Below, piece by piece: positions 37,120-46,436 of a stretch of 64,000 nucleotides of DNA (positions are counted from its first letter, which is position 1; the number at the start of each line of letters is the position of its first letter). Source of the DNA: Nodosilinea sp. LEGE 07088 (GTDB lineage: Bacteria > Cyanobacteriota > Cyanobacteriia > Phormidesmidales > Phormidesmidaceae). The notes beneath the pieces are model-generated. The model was not told the DNA's origin. It saw nothing but the letters and a program-made list of their open reading frames with translations, and did not search any database. The stretch lies in NCBI RefSeq assembly GCF_015207395.1, contig NZ_JADEWX010000015.1:1-64000 (forward strand). Reading direction: 5' to 3'. The translations under genes were made by a program, and so were the position numbers.

Positions 37120-38160
37120 TCAGCGCCCCCGATAGGCCGCGGCCTCCCAGCGAGCTACCTTGACCCCGCCATTGACCACGTCGGTTTCCACCCCATTGGG
37201 CAATCTCACCCAGTCACCCAGCGGCGTACTGCGGGCATGGAGGCCCACCAGGTAGTAGTTGCCATCCTCGAACAGCGCAAAGATCGGGCCGCCGGATGCT
37301 CCCGGATTGGTGTCGCAGTCGTGGGCTAGGGTATCGTTAAGGTCGTCGTCGGTATGCCAGACACCCAGAATGCTGCACGCCTGGTCTACCCCTGCCGTTT
37401 CAGTCGGCAGACCAAATTCCCGCAGGTTTTCGGTAGGAAAGTCGCCTGAGTAGCCCAGCAGGTTGATGCGCTCAAAGCTGGCGTCTAATACGTCGGGGTC
37501 GTCGAAATCGAGATTGCGCTAGCCCATGTAGCCGTAGTAGTCGCCCAGGGCATCGGCAAGCCGCAGCACCGCCCAATCGTCTTTTTCGACCATGTAGTTA
37601 GTCGACCAGCCCGTTTCGTAGCTGATAATTTCAGCCTCGTCCAGGGCAATGCCTTCGATCAGGCTGGGCTTAAAGACCAGCTTGAGTCTCAGATCGGCAT
37701 TGTCAGCTATCAGCCCCCGGTAGTCGCCAGGTTCGATGAAGGTATCAACCAGGTCGCCAGACCCGTCTTGTAGCGGCAAAATCAGACAGTGGGAGTTGGT
37801 CAAAATGGCGCTGGGGCCAATCAGAGTAGCGGTGCAGGTGGAGATAGCTTCTCCCTGGATTTGCCACTCCAAGCGGCCCATGGCCACCCAGGGAAATTCG
37901 CGGGTAAGGACGGGCCGACGCTCGTCTGCGCCAATCACTACCCGGCTGTCGCCGTAGGGGGCGTCGCTTTGGGAGAGGTCGGGGGGCAGTAGAGTGGTGC
38001 TGTCGGTGTCAGCGTTGAAGGGGAGCGCGATCGCAGCGGATGCGCCGGGCACCGTCTGATCAGATACCTGAGCAGGAGCAGGCTGGTGCAGCCCTAAAAC
38101 GACCACCAGCGTCACCAGTAACAAAACTCCAAAGGGTTTACGGAGCCATTGTTTCAGCAT
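37120..38160 (-). pseudogene. Secreted trypsin-like serine protease interrupted by one TAG
   Basis: The frame from ATG 38160 to TGA 37120 is continuous except for TAG at 37521-37519. Before it are a signal peptide (PFGVLLLVTLVVVLGL), the catalytic His (AILTNSHC, residue 124) and a strand with Asp (DDWAVLRLADALG). After it, in the same frame, are the oxyanion and nucleophile motif NPGASGGPIF (Ser289) and YYLVGLHARS. The full triad thus exists across the stop. At YYGYMG-stop-RNLDF a single TGG-to-TAG change would explain the break. It resembles V8/glutamyl-endopeptidase-like proteases. ATG 38160 has AAAGG upstream; TTG 38166 is less likely. Confidence 0.85.
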
Positions 38161-38283
38161 GTTCAACTAACCTTTTTGAATAGTTGGAGGAATAAATTGG
38201 AGAAGTTGTTTGTGAGGAGTTGTTTGTATTGTGTCTTTTGTTTTTTGGCCCCTCGGGCCGGTATCAAAAACGGATACCAGCCC

Positions 38284-41200
38284 CTAGCGCCACTCGCCCT
38301 GAAGGGTAAAAGCCGCCCAGTAGTAGGGGCTTTGGCCTGCCTGCCACTGGTCGAGCTGAGCGGCCCGCAGCGCTGCCGCTGGCGTTAACCCGTCCTCTAG
38401 CAGATGGCCATACAGCCCGCCCATTAGCGCCGCTGTGGCTTCGTCATTTACATTCCACAACGACACGGCGACCCTTTCCGCACCGGCGTACATAAATCCC
38501 CGCGACAGGCCAATAATGCCCTCGCCGCTGACGTTCTCGCCACGTCCGGTTTGGCAGGCACTCAGCACCACCAACTCTGCCGCCAGCCGCAGGTTAAAGA
38601 TGTCGTGCAGCCGCAAAAAGCCGTCGTCGCGCAGTTGCCCCCGCGCGTCTACCAGCGACAGCACAATACCAGAGAGCTGCGGGTTCACCGGGTTGATGAA
38701 GCCGTGGGTCGCCAGGTGCAGCACGCTGTACTGGTTGAGCCGGGGATTAGTCACCCAGTCGTAGTTGGCCTCAAAGTCGAAGGCCGACAGGGCCGGTATA
38801 CTGCGCGCCTGGGCCTGGGCCAGAATGCTGTTGGCCTCGGTGCGGGTAAAGGGCAAGGGGGCGATCGCTTGCAGGTCCATATCCCGCAGGTTGCGTTCGG
38901 CCGCCTGGGGCAGGGGCGCATTTGTCTTCTGGCTCAGGCGCTGGTCGTCGGCCCCATAGACCGGGTCGGCGAGTACCGCGATCGACAGGGGCAGTTCACC
39001 CCGATTGGCCAGTTGCTGTCTGAGGATGGCAACGGCTGAGATAGAGGGCTGGGAGAGAATTTCATGCTCTACCAGCAGGGGAACGTACTCAGCGCTGCCG
39101 GGCACCGCCAGGGCGGCAAAGGGAATCTCTGAGAGCACCCCGTCTCCGGCAATCAGCAGGCGCTTGCCCTCGGCCCAGTCTGGTAGCTCAGGTAAAATCA
39201 TCGCCGTCAGCGCCTGGGCCGGACGCTTGATAAAGGTGACGGCACCGGGCTGAGCCACCGCGTTACGAAATGCCTGGGCGGCGGCGGCGATGGCTTCTCG
39301 TCCCGGTAGCACTATGCTCTGGAACTGGTCTTTGCCCACCAGATACAGGTAGCTCTGGTTTTCGCCCAGGGCATACTGCACCAGCACCGTATCCTCGTCG
39401 AGCAGCTGCTGCTGAATCAGGGCCAGGGTGAGCGGTCGGGGCTGCACGGTGTCGGCGTAGGCGGGGCTGACCCGGCGAATCTCGGTCAGTTTGGTTTCGA
39501 GCTGTTGCAGAACGGCCTCGCTTTCGCGGTCGATGGCGGCGGCCTCGGCCTGGGTGTAGTCGCCACTACGCAGGGCGATGCGACGACTTTCAATGGTTTG
39601 CAACTCGGTTTTGAGGGCCTGCTCCTGGGCCAGCAGCGCTGGGTCAACGCCCTGGCGAATGTCGACGTTGGCTTCGCTCAGCAGCTCAATCAACAGTCGA
39701 GCGCGTGAAGCCTCACTGGTTTCAAAGGCGGCTTCAGGCCGACCCATCTGCATCAGCAGGTCGGTCTTGAGCTGGTAGTAGTCTTGAACGGTGGCGAAGT
39801 AGCTGGAGCGCAGATCACCGGGGCTGATGGCTAGGCGCAGGTCTTCAACCAGGGCGATCGCGTCATCAATAGCTGTGAGAGCGTCTTCTAGCTGGTTCTG
39901 CTCTTGGTATAGCAATGCCAGGTTGTACAGGGTGTCGGCTTCCCCCGGCCTGTCGCCTACGACTCGTCTCAGTGGCAGCGCCTGCTGGTAATAATCTAAG
40001 GCGGTAGCGCGATCGCCGAGGGCCTGATAATTGGTCCCGATGTTATTGAGGGTCGTGGCCTCACCCTGGCGATCGCCCACGGCTCGGCGCAGTGGCAACG
40101 CCTGCTGGTAATACTCCAAGGCAGTGGCGCGATTGCCGAGGACTTGATAAATTGCGCCGATATTGTTGAGGGTAACGGCCTCACCCTGGCGATCGCCCAC
40201 AGCTCGACTCAGGGACAACGCCTGCTGGTAATAGTCCAAGGCGGTGGCGTAATCGCCGGTAACATTGTAAATTCCACCAATATTGTCGAGGGTCACCGCT
40301 TCCCCTTCGCGATCGCCCACGGCCCGCCTCAGCGACAAGGCCTGTTGGGAATAATCGAGGGCAGTTTCGTACTCGCCGAGGTCACTGTAAACCGCGCCAA
40401 TATTGCTCAGGGTAGCCGCTTCACCGCGTCTGCTGCCCACGGCCTGATTGAGGACCAAGGCCTGCTGGTAGTGCTCTAAGGCGATCTCACGCTCACCCAG
40501 GGCATCATAGAGCGAACCTATATTGTTGAGGGTCGTGGCTTCAGCTTGCCGGTCGCCGATTGCCTGACTTAACGGCAGGGCTTGCTGATAGTAATCCAAC
40601 GCGGTGTCGCGCTCGCCGAGGGCATTGTAAACCGAGCCCAGGTTGCCGAGAATAACGGCTTCAGCTTGCCGGTCGCCGACGGCCCGACTTAACGGTAGGG
40701 CCTGCTGATAGTAATCCAACGCGGTTTTGCGATCGCCCAGGCCATCGTAAACGAGGCCGATATTACTGAGGGTGGCGGCTTCACCCTGCCTGTCGCCGAC
40801 GGCTCGTCTCAGGGGCAGGGCCTGCTGGTAATAATCTAAGGCGGTTTCGCGATCGCCTAAGGTGTCGTAAACGAGGCCGATATTACTGAGGGTGACGGCT
40901 TCACCTCGCTTATCACCCACGGCCTGTCTCAAGAGCAGGGCCTGCTGATAATATTCAAGGGCCGTTTGGTGCTCGCCCAGGGCGCTGTAGACATTGCCGA
41001 TATTGGTCAACGCGGAAGCTTCGCCCGCTTGGTCGCCGATGGCTCGATTCAGGGGTAGGGCCTGCTGGTAGTAGGCTAAGGCAGTTTCGCGATCGCCCAA
41101 AGCGTTATACAAATTCCCCATATTTGTCAAAACAGAGGCTTCCCCCCGGCTATCCCCGACGGCGCGACTCAGGGGCAACGCCTGTTGGTAGTAGCTGAGA

Positions 41201-41637
41201 GCCGTTTCGGTCTCGCCCAGAGCCTGATGGGCAACGCCAATATTGGTGAGAATTGCTGCTTCAGCCTGCCGATCGCCCAAAGCTTGAATCAGCGGCAGCG
41301 CCTGTTGGTAGTAGTCGAGAGCGGCGGTGCGATCGCCCAGGGCGTCGTAGACCAGGCCAATATTGTTGAGGGTAAGCGCCAGTTCTCGCTGGGCACCGGC
41401 CTGCTGCCACAGCGGTACCGCCTGCAACCACAGCTCAACAGCCTGCCGCAGCGATGCCTCACTGCCCTCCTGAAACAGGCTATTACCCTCCTGGTAGAGG
41501 CGACTCGCCTCAGCAAACGGATCGGACTGGGCCAGTGCGATCGCGCTGCTCTGCCAATCCGGCAACATGATGGTGGCTGGCATTAGCCAAACCAAACCGG
41601 CACACCCGGCAATTAAAGCCCGCTGTCTTGAGCTCAT
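38284..41637 (-). CDS. Secreted TPR-CHAT caspase-like protein
   Basis: 1117 residues. A signal peptide (GCAGLVWLMPATIMLPDW, then SSAIALAQ) precedes 12 near-identical 40-residue TPRs (residues 85-564) and one divergent repeat. A helical linker leads to a C-terminal CHAT domain. The catalytic dyad is His978 (HLATHG) and Cys1028 (LSACQTG), followed by EGIIGLSRGFMYAGAERVAV and SLWNVNDEAT, all typical of active CHAT proteases. Cyanobacterial TPR-CHAT proteins are common but their targets are mostly unknown. The trypsin-like protease gene follows 123 bases downstream on the same strand. Regulation by TPR-bound partners is inference. Confidence 0.92.
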   Translation of the reverse strand: MSSRQRALIAGCAGLVWLMPATIMLPDWQSSAIALAQSDPFAEASRLYQEGNSLFQEGSEASLRQAVELWLQAVPLWQQAGAQRELALTLNNIGLVYDALGDRTAALDYYQQALPLIQALGDRQAEAAILTNIGVAHQALGETETALSYYQQALPLSRAVGDSRGEASVLTNMGNLYNALGDRETALAYYQQALPLNRAIGDQAGEASALTNIGNVYSALGEHQTALEYYQQALLLRQAVGDKRGEAVTLSNIGLVYDTLGDRETALDYYQQALPLRRAVGDRQGEAATLSNIGLVYDGLGDRKTALDYYQQALPLSRAVGDRQAEAVILGNLGSVYNALGERDTALDYYQQALPLSQAIGDRQAEATTLNNIGSLYDALGEREIALEHYQQALVLNQAVGSRRGEAATLSNIGAVYSDLGEYETALDYSQQALSLRRAVGDREGEAVTLDNIGGIYNVTGDYATALDYYQQALSLSRAVGDRQGEAVTLNNIGAIYQVLGNRATALEYYQQALPLRRAVGDRQGEATTLNNIGTNYQALGDRATALDYYQQALPLRRVVGDRPGEADTLYNLALLYQEQNQLEDALTAIDDAIALVEDLRLAISPGDLRSSYFATVQDYYQLKTDLLMQMGRPEAAFETSEASRARLLIELLSEANVDIRQGVDPALLAQEQALKTELQTIESRRIALRSGDYTQAEAAAIDRESEAVLQQLETKLTEIRRVSPAYADTVQPRPLTLALIQQQLLDEDTVLVQYALGENQSYLYLVGKDQFQSIVLPGREAIAAAAQAFRNAVAQPGAVTFIKRPAQALTAMILPELPDWAEGKRLLIAGDGVLSEIPFAALAVPGSAEYVPLLVEHEILSQPSISAVAILRQQLANRGELPLSIAVLADPVYGADDQRLSQKTNAPLPQAAERNLRDMDLQAIAPLPFTRTEANSILAQAQARSIPALSAFDFEANYDWVTNPRLNQYSVLHLATHGFINPVNPQLSGIVLSLVDARGQLRDDGFLRLHDIFNLRLAAELVVLSACQTGRGENVSGEGIIGLSRGFMYAGAERVAVSLWNVNDEATAALMGGLYGHLLEDGLTPAAALRAAQLDQWQAGQSPYYWAAFTLQGEWR
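39946..41385. repeat. Twelve tandem 120-bp repeats encoding TPRs
   Basis: The repeats lie head to tail inside the TPR-CHAT gene and encode the 40-residue unit GEAxTLxNIGxVYxALGDRx, then TALDYYQQALPLxRAVGDRQ. Similarity between units is high at DNA level (recurring CTGCTGGTAATA and GCGATCGCC blocks), consistent with unequal crossing-over. Copy number probably varies between strains. Confidence 0.9.
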
Positions 41638-41783
41638 ATAGAAACTCTCTTTTAGAGTTGGACGAAATGACTAACGACGAATAAATACGATGTAATCGCC
41701 GTCTGCTTAGCAATTACGCTAATGGGTTTGCGAGCAGTTCATGAAAAGGTTACAGATTTTGAAACTACTGTGTTGACAGGCAT

Positions 41784-42458
41784 CTAAGGCTTGCTCTCCA
41801 GGAGGTCGCCCATAGGGTCAGCGGTCAACACCGTCAGCGACTCGGCTAGCGCCACGGCCTCGGGAATCGGTACATCTGCACAGCTGCGCAGGGATTCAAA
41901 CAGGTCGCCAATGTAGGTAGCCCCAATCAGGCGATAGGCCCCCGAAGGGCCGCTCATCCAGTCGGTAAAGAGATTGGGCTGAGGAAACTGGGCTCGCATG
42001 TCGGCATCGGCAAAGGGGCCGTGGTTGAGGCCATAGTCCTGGTCGCCAAAAAGGGGTGGCTGAATGGGGGTTCGGCTCTCGGTAGCCGGGGGGTCGTCAA
42101 TGCCCTGGGCGGCAAACTCCACCGCAAAGCACTGATTCAGGTCGTTTTGATAGACCACCAGGTAGGCGGGGCCTGAGTCGCCCCGATCGACCCGCAGTTC
42201 TGCGATCGCAAAGGACGGCGGTACGGTGCCGGGCACCACCACCTCCACCCCCAGGCTGGTGAGCTGATTGGTTTGCTCGGGAGACATTTGGGCCAAAAAG
42301 GCCCCGTCCGGTGGCGGCGGCGGGCCTTCGCTGGGCAGCGCATCATTAGGGGTGTCTAGAGAGACGGACGGGGGATTGGCGCGATCGCAGGCGGCGGCGA
42401 CCGTTGCTATCATCCCCGCGATTAAGACTCTAGCGATCCATGGGTTTACCCTGCTCAC
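41784..42458 (-). CDS. Hypothetical lipoprotein
   Basis: 224 residues from a GTG start. The signal ends in a lipobox (ATVAAAC) and is followed by a Pro-rich stretch with PPPPPDG. The rest is a compact soluble domain (TSLGVEVVVPGTVPPSFAIA, YLVVYQNDLNQCFAVEF, YRLIGATYIGDLFESLRSC). Two Cys (Cys110 and the late LRSC) may pair. I do not recognise the family. It is divergent from the transporter gene and upstream of the TPR-CHAT gene on the same strand, separated by about 146 bases. Confidence 0.7.
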   Translation of the reverse strand: MSRVNPWIARVLIAGMIATVAAACDRANPPSVSLDTPNDALPSEGPPPPPDGAFLAQMSPEQTNQLTSLGVEVVVPGTVPPSFAIAELRVDRGDSGPAYLVVYQNDLNQCFAVEFAAQGIDDPPATESRTPIQPPLFGDQDYGLNHGPFADADMRAQFPQPNLFTDWMSGPSGAYRLIGATYIGDLFESLRSCADVPIPEAVALAESLTVLTADPMGDLLESKP

Positions 42459-42593
42459 GTGCCGTAGCCTCCGGGTGCAATATCGCCGCTATCCTATCGT
42501 GGTGCCCTTGCCATCGGCCTGGTCTGAAGCCCAAACTCGCAGTAAACCTATGGTATGGCATGATAATCACCTGTTGACCTGGAGCTCAGCCCG

Positions 42594-44021
42594 TTGCATA
42601 AGCTACCGCCTCTATCGCTGTCGGTGAAAGTATTCTACGGCGTCGGTGAGCTGGCGGCAGCGGTGCCTGCCAGTCTGTCGGCGTTTTTTGTGCTCTATTT
42701 TTTTACCACGGTGGCGGGGCTGAGTCCGGCCCTGGCCGGGGCAGTGCTGCTGTTTGGTCGATTTTGGGATGCCATTAATGACCCCCTGATCGGCTGGCTG
42801 AGCGATCGCACCGTGTCGCCCCTGGGCCGTCGCTACCCCTGGATGCTGGGCGGCGTCATCCCCCTGGCAATTTGCTCCGTATTGCTGTGGACAGTGCCGC
42901 CGTTTCCGGGACAGTGGGGCATTTTTGCCTACTACATTGTGCTGTCGGTGTTTGCCTTCGCCGCATTCACCACGGTGCAGCTGCCCTATACGGCCCTGGC
43001 CGCTGAGCTGGCCGACGACTACGACGAGCGCACCGATCTGATCGGCATGAAGTCGGCCTTTAGCATTGGCGGCAGCATTGTGGCCCTGCTAATGGCCCAG
43101 GTGGTCTTTGCCCGAGTAGCCGACCCGGCCCGCCAGTACGTTATTTTGGGGGCGCTGTCGGCCTGTCTGGCGGTGGTGATTATTGGCCTGTGCGTGGCCG
43201 GTACCTACCGTCGCTACTGGCAGGTGCAGCGTGGTCGCCCCCGTTTGGCCACCAACCCTCAGTCGCCAGCCCTGCTGCCCCAGCTGCGCAGCGTGTTTAG
43301 CAACTCTGCCTTTCGCCAAATTTTGGGCCTTTACCTCTGCGGCTGGATGAGTGTGCAGGTGACCGCCGCCATGCTGCCCTACTTTGTGGGTGCCTGGATG
43401 GGGCTGCCCGCCACCCACTTTGCCCAGATGGCCCTGGCGGTGCAGGGTACCGCGATCGCCATGCTCTGGGGCTGGGACTGGGTGGCCAAGCGCACCGGCA
43501 AGCGCACGGTGTTTCTCATGGGGGCTCCGCTGGCGGCCTTTGCCCTGGGTGGTCTGGCCACGGTGCAGCCGGGCCAGGTGGTCTGGATGTATACCCTGGG
43601 CGTGATTGCGGGCATAGGGGTGGCAACGCTGTACATGGTGCCCTTTGCGATGCTGCCTGACGTGGTAGACCTCGATGAGCTAAATACCGGCCTGCGGCGG
43701 GAGGGGCTCTACTTTAGCGCCCTGGTGTTTTTGCAAAAGCTGGGGCTGGCGATCGCGCTGTTTATCTCGGGTCAGGTGCTGGGCTGGACGGGGTATGTGG
43801 CCAGTGCCGAGACTCAACCTGAGGCGGCCCTCACCGCCATTCGCCTGCTGATTGGCCCTTTGCCTGCGGTGTTATTGGCCGTGGGGCTGTGGTTTTGCTA
43901 CCGCTACCCGATCAGCCGCGATCGCCACCAGCAAATTTTGCTGGCCCTAGACGAAAAGCGCCAGCAGCGCATGGATACCGAGGCGACCCCTGATGCCGAT
44001 GCGCCAGTTCAAGGGAGCTAG
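42594..44021 (+). CDS. GPH-type (MelB-like) major facilitator transporter
   Basis: 475 residues with about 12 membrane spans. Family motifs are FYGVGELAAAVPASLSAFFV, the cation-site-like FGRFWDAINDPLIGWLSDRT, and the GRRYPWMLGG loop. A later LPDVVDLDELNTGLRREGLY fits the MelB/GPH family. It should couple sugar or glycoside uptake to Na+ or H+; the substrate is unknown. The start is TTG 42594 with GGAG 9 bases upstream. No sugar-catabolic genes are adjacent. Confidence 0.9.
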   Translation: MHKLPPLSLSVKVFYGVGELAAAVPASLSAFFVLYFFTTVAGLSPALAGAVLLFGRFWDAINDPLIGWLSDRTVSPLGRRYPWMLGGVIPLAICSVLLWTVPPFPGQWGIFAYYIVLSVFAFAAFTTVQLPYTALAAELADDYDERTDLIGMKSAFSIGGSIVALLMAQVVFARVADPARQYVILGALSACLAVVIIGLCVAGTYRRYWQVQRGRPRLATNPQSPALLPQLRSVFSNSAFRQILGLYLCGWMSVQVTAAMLPYFVGAWMGLPATHFAQMALAVQGTAIAMLWGWDWVAKRTGKRTVFLMGAPLAAFALGGLATVQPGQVVWMYTLGVIAGIGVATLYMVPFAMLPDVVDLDELNTGLRREGLYFSALVFLQKLGLAIALFISGQVLGWTGYVASAETQPEAALTAIRLLIGPLPAVLLAVGLWFCYRYPISRDRHQQILLALDEKRQQRMDTEATPDADAPVQGS

Positions 44022-44215
44022 GAGTATTCCATCTAAAAACGGGCAGCCAGAGGGCAGAAATATCTGCACATAGGGAACAAAGCATTTACTCCTGCGACTG
44101 AGTAAGAATTAGGGCTGTGCTGTAGCCGCCCCAAAACGTACTTATGCACTAATCCTGCGTGCATAGCTATAGCCCTATGGCAAGTGTGTTGTTTCGAGTA
44201 CTAGGATTTTTTTTC

Positions 44216-44809
44216 ATGGCTACTATATGTTCCTCCCAAACCAAACGCTGGCTGGCCGGTCTTGCGAGTATTGGTGCTGCCACACTGCTAGCGGCCTGCG
44301 GTACCGAACCTGACTCCACCGCTGTAGACACCGCTCCTGAGCAAGCTCCTATGACAACCGAAGAGCCTGCCACCACCACTGGTGAGAATACGGTGGCTGA
44401 GGTAGCGGCTAGCTCCGACGAATTTAGCACCCTGGCCCTGGCTGTTGAGGCAGCAGATCTAACTGCGGCACTGTCTAGTGATGGGCCAATTACGCTGTTT
44501 GCGCCGACTAACGAAGCCTTTGAGGCGCTGCCCGAAGGCACCCTTGACAAGCTGCTGCTGCCCGAAAATCAGGATCTGCTGCGCCAGGTGCTGACCTACC
44601 ACGTCGTGCCAGAACAGATCGCAGCCGCCGATATCATCACAGAAGAAGTGCCCACCGCTGAGGGAAATCCCCTTGCTTTGCAGGTAGATGACGCCACGGG
44701 CGATGTCTTGGTCAACGAGGCCATGGTGGTTACTCCTGATATCCAGGCCAGCAACGGTATCATCCACGGCATTAACCAGGTCGTTTTGCCCCCTGACCTG
44801 GTCCTCTAA
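44216..44809 (+). CDS. Fasciclin-domain lipoprotein
   Basis: 197 residues from ATG 44216, which has AGGA 9 bases upstream and directly precedes a lipoprotein signal (GLASIGAATLLAAC). A Thr/Glu/Pro-rich linker leads to one fasciclin (FAS1) domain: FSTLALAVEAADLTAALSSD, ITLFAPTNEAFEALPEGTLD, LTYHVVPEQIAAADI and ASNGIIHGINQVVLPPDL. The two conserved FAS1 blocks are complete. FAS1 domains mediate adhesion at the cell surface or in the thylakoid lumen. A terminator follows the gene. Confidence 0.92.
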   Translation: MATICSSQTKRWLAGLASIGAATLLAACGTEPDSTAVDTAPEQAPMTTEEPATTTGENTVAEVAASSDEFSTLALAVEAADLTAALSSDGPITLFAPTNEAFEALPEGTLDKLLLPENQDLLRQVLTYHVVPEQIAAADIITEEVPTAEGNPLALQVDDATGDVLVNEAMVVTPDIQASNGIIHGINQVVLPPDLVL

Positions 44810-44866
44810 CAGGTGCCGCAGGGAGATACGCATCTTCCTATCCCATCAAAACTCGTTGACCGAAAG

Positions 44867-44896
44867 AACCCCAGGGCTGAGCCCTTGGGTTTTTCT
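44867..44896 (+). terminator. Rho-independent terminator after the fasciclin gene
   Basis: AACCCCAGGGC and GCCCTTGGGTT pair around TGA with one mismatch and run into TTTTTC. It sits 58 bases after the stop codon. Confidence 0.85.
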
Positions 44897-44970
44897 GTCA
44901 GCGGGTGAATTGCTCATACCAAACCCGACCTCAACAACCCCGATTCAAAACGTTGAGCGTCAGTAGCCCC

Positions 44971-46116
44971 TCACTCTAATGCATTGAGCAGTTCAGCCAC
45001 CTTGGCATCCCAAAGCGCGCGGTCAACCCCAATAAGCTGATGATGTCCCGCATCGGGGGAAATCACGAGTTGCTTAGGGCCGGGAATATGCTCAAATAGC
45101 TGGTTGATTTCGGCCACCGTTGTCCACTTGTCCTGCGCTCCATGAATCAGCAACGTCGGGCAGTTTACCGCCTTGGCATAGCGTGTGGGATTATGCCTAA
45201 ACCCGTTCACCCCGTGTTGTAGGCCGCCCCAAAACACCAACAATTCGGCAGTGGGAAAGGTCGGTAAGTGATGATATCGGAGCCGACTTCTTACCGCGTT
45301 CAGAAAGTGGGCAAAGGGAAGTTCCAAAATCACGGCATCAGGAGTGATACCTTCCTGAGCGATCGCTCGCAAAATTGCCGCACTGCCCATCGAAACGCCG
45401 TAGAGAATGGTTGGGGTCGGTAAGTTTAGGTCTGCGGCATAGTCCAGCGATCGCACTACATCTTTGGCTTCCTTGATACCAATGGTGATGGTGTTGCCGC
45501 TGGAGCCCCCCACCCCCTGAAAATCCACCAGCAGACAATCATAGCCCAGAACCGTAAAGGTTTGAGCAGGGCTAACGAGCTGGCTCCCTTTAGTCCCCAA
45601 ATTGCCGGGGAACAGGATGACGGTGCCCCGAGGCACAGCCGCAGGCGTCGGCACTAGCCAGGCTTCTAAAAACGCATCCCCCCTGAGGGGAATCTGGTGA
45701 GTGGCATAGTCTAAGCCGAGATCGCTAGGCACAATGGCAGAACTGGGTTTGGGCACTCCCAAACCAATTTGCCCTGGTGAACGGACATGGGTCATGTGAT
45801 ACGTCATCACATAGGCGGGGGCATTGGCCACTATCAGAAGAACCACAACGCTGATCAGGAATCGCTTTCCCCAATACCTGTGCGCCTGCGGATTAAATGA
45901 GGGCCGAAAAATTCCCTGCCAGAGGGCAGTTGCCAAGGCCCCGAGGTAACATAGCAGACTACCCAAGAGGAAAAAGGCCGCTATCGGCTTGAGCGGCAAC
46001 ACCCAGGGATTGACTATCCCTAACCGATATAAAACCACTATGGCTAGAGCGAGTCCAATCAAGCTCAGTAGAGCCAGCGCCCCGGCACGCACTAACGATC
46101 GACGGAGGATAGTCAT
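44971..46116 (-). CDS. Membrane-anchored alpha/beta hydrolase
   Basis: 381 residues. Three hydrophobic segments lie in the first 115 residues (LALLSLIGLALAIVVLYRLG, IAAFFLLGSLLCYLGALATA, FLISVVVLLIVANAPAYVM). The hydrolase domain has GTVILFPGNLGTKGS (oxyanion region), the nucleophile elbow YGVSMGSAAI, Asp in LIHGAQDKWTT, and His in DAGHHQLI. Triad and fold resemble the ABHD13/BEM46 group of membrane-bound serine hydrolases. The substrate is unknown; lipid or acyl-peptide cleavage at the membrane is plausible. Confidence 0.87.
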   Translation of the reverse strand: MTILRRSLVRAGALALLSLIGLALAIVVLYRLGIVNPWVLPLKPIAAFFLLGSLLCYLGALATALWQGIFRPSFNPQAHRYWGKRFLISVVVLLIVANAPAYVMTYHMTHVRSPGQIGLGVPKPSSAIVPSDLGLDYATHQIPLRGDAFLEAWLVPTPAAVPRGTVILFPGNLGTKGSQLVSPAQTFTVLGYDCLLVDFQGVGGSSGNTITIGIKEAKDVVRSLDYAADLNLPTPTILYGVSMGSAAILRAIAQEGITPDAVILELPFAHFLNAVRSRLRYHHLPTFPTAELLVFWGGLQHGVNGFRHNPTRYAKAVNCPTLLIHGAQDKWTTVAEINQLFEHIPGPKQLVISPDAGHHQLIGVDRALWDAKVAELLNALE

Positions 46117-46265
46117 AGCTCAAATTTTGCTCGGGTGGCTGATGCTAACCGATCTGCAAATGCCGCCTTGAATACCCGGCGCTGCTCAATTGATAGCCCA
46201 TTCAAATCGGTAACCCCTTACCTGGCAGCAACGTTCGGGTCTGATCCAAAATCCGGTTGGGTAAA

Positions 46266-46326
46266 CCCCGATTCATAATCAGGAACCCCCTAGGGGCGTA
46301 GCATGCTACGCCCCTACAAATCGGGG
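46266..46326. repeat. Nested palindromic element around TAGGGGCGTAGCATGCTACG
   Basis: Bases 46291-46316 are a perfect 26-bp palindrome of the TAGGGGC...GCCCCTA family. CCCCGATT (46266-46273) and AATCGGGG (46319-46326) form an outer inverted repeat, giving a 60-bp nested structure. It occupies the 320-base space between the hydrolase and plsY genes, where I see no gene. Confidence 0.75.
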
Positions 46327-46436
46327 GTATGCAGCCAGGGTTTGGTCTGATCAGCCCCGCAAACCGATAACCCTGATGACGACTGGGAGGCAGTTTTGGT
46401 GCCCTTCGCCATGCTCGATGTATTCAAAATCTTGAG

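Noticed and set aside
38215-38283. GGCCCCTCGGGCC hairpin as a terminator for the TPR-CHAT gene
   Set aside because: For leftward transcripts the stem is followed by A, not T; the T-run is on the wrong side.
39946-41385. Regular direct repeats resembling a CRISPR array
   Set aside because: The period is 120 bases, units are in frame and encode TPRs of the CHAT protein; there are no spacers or cas genes.
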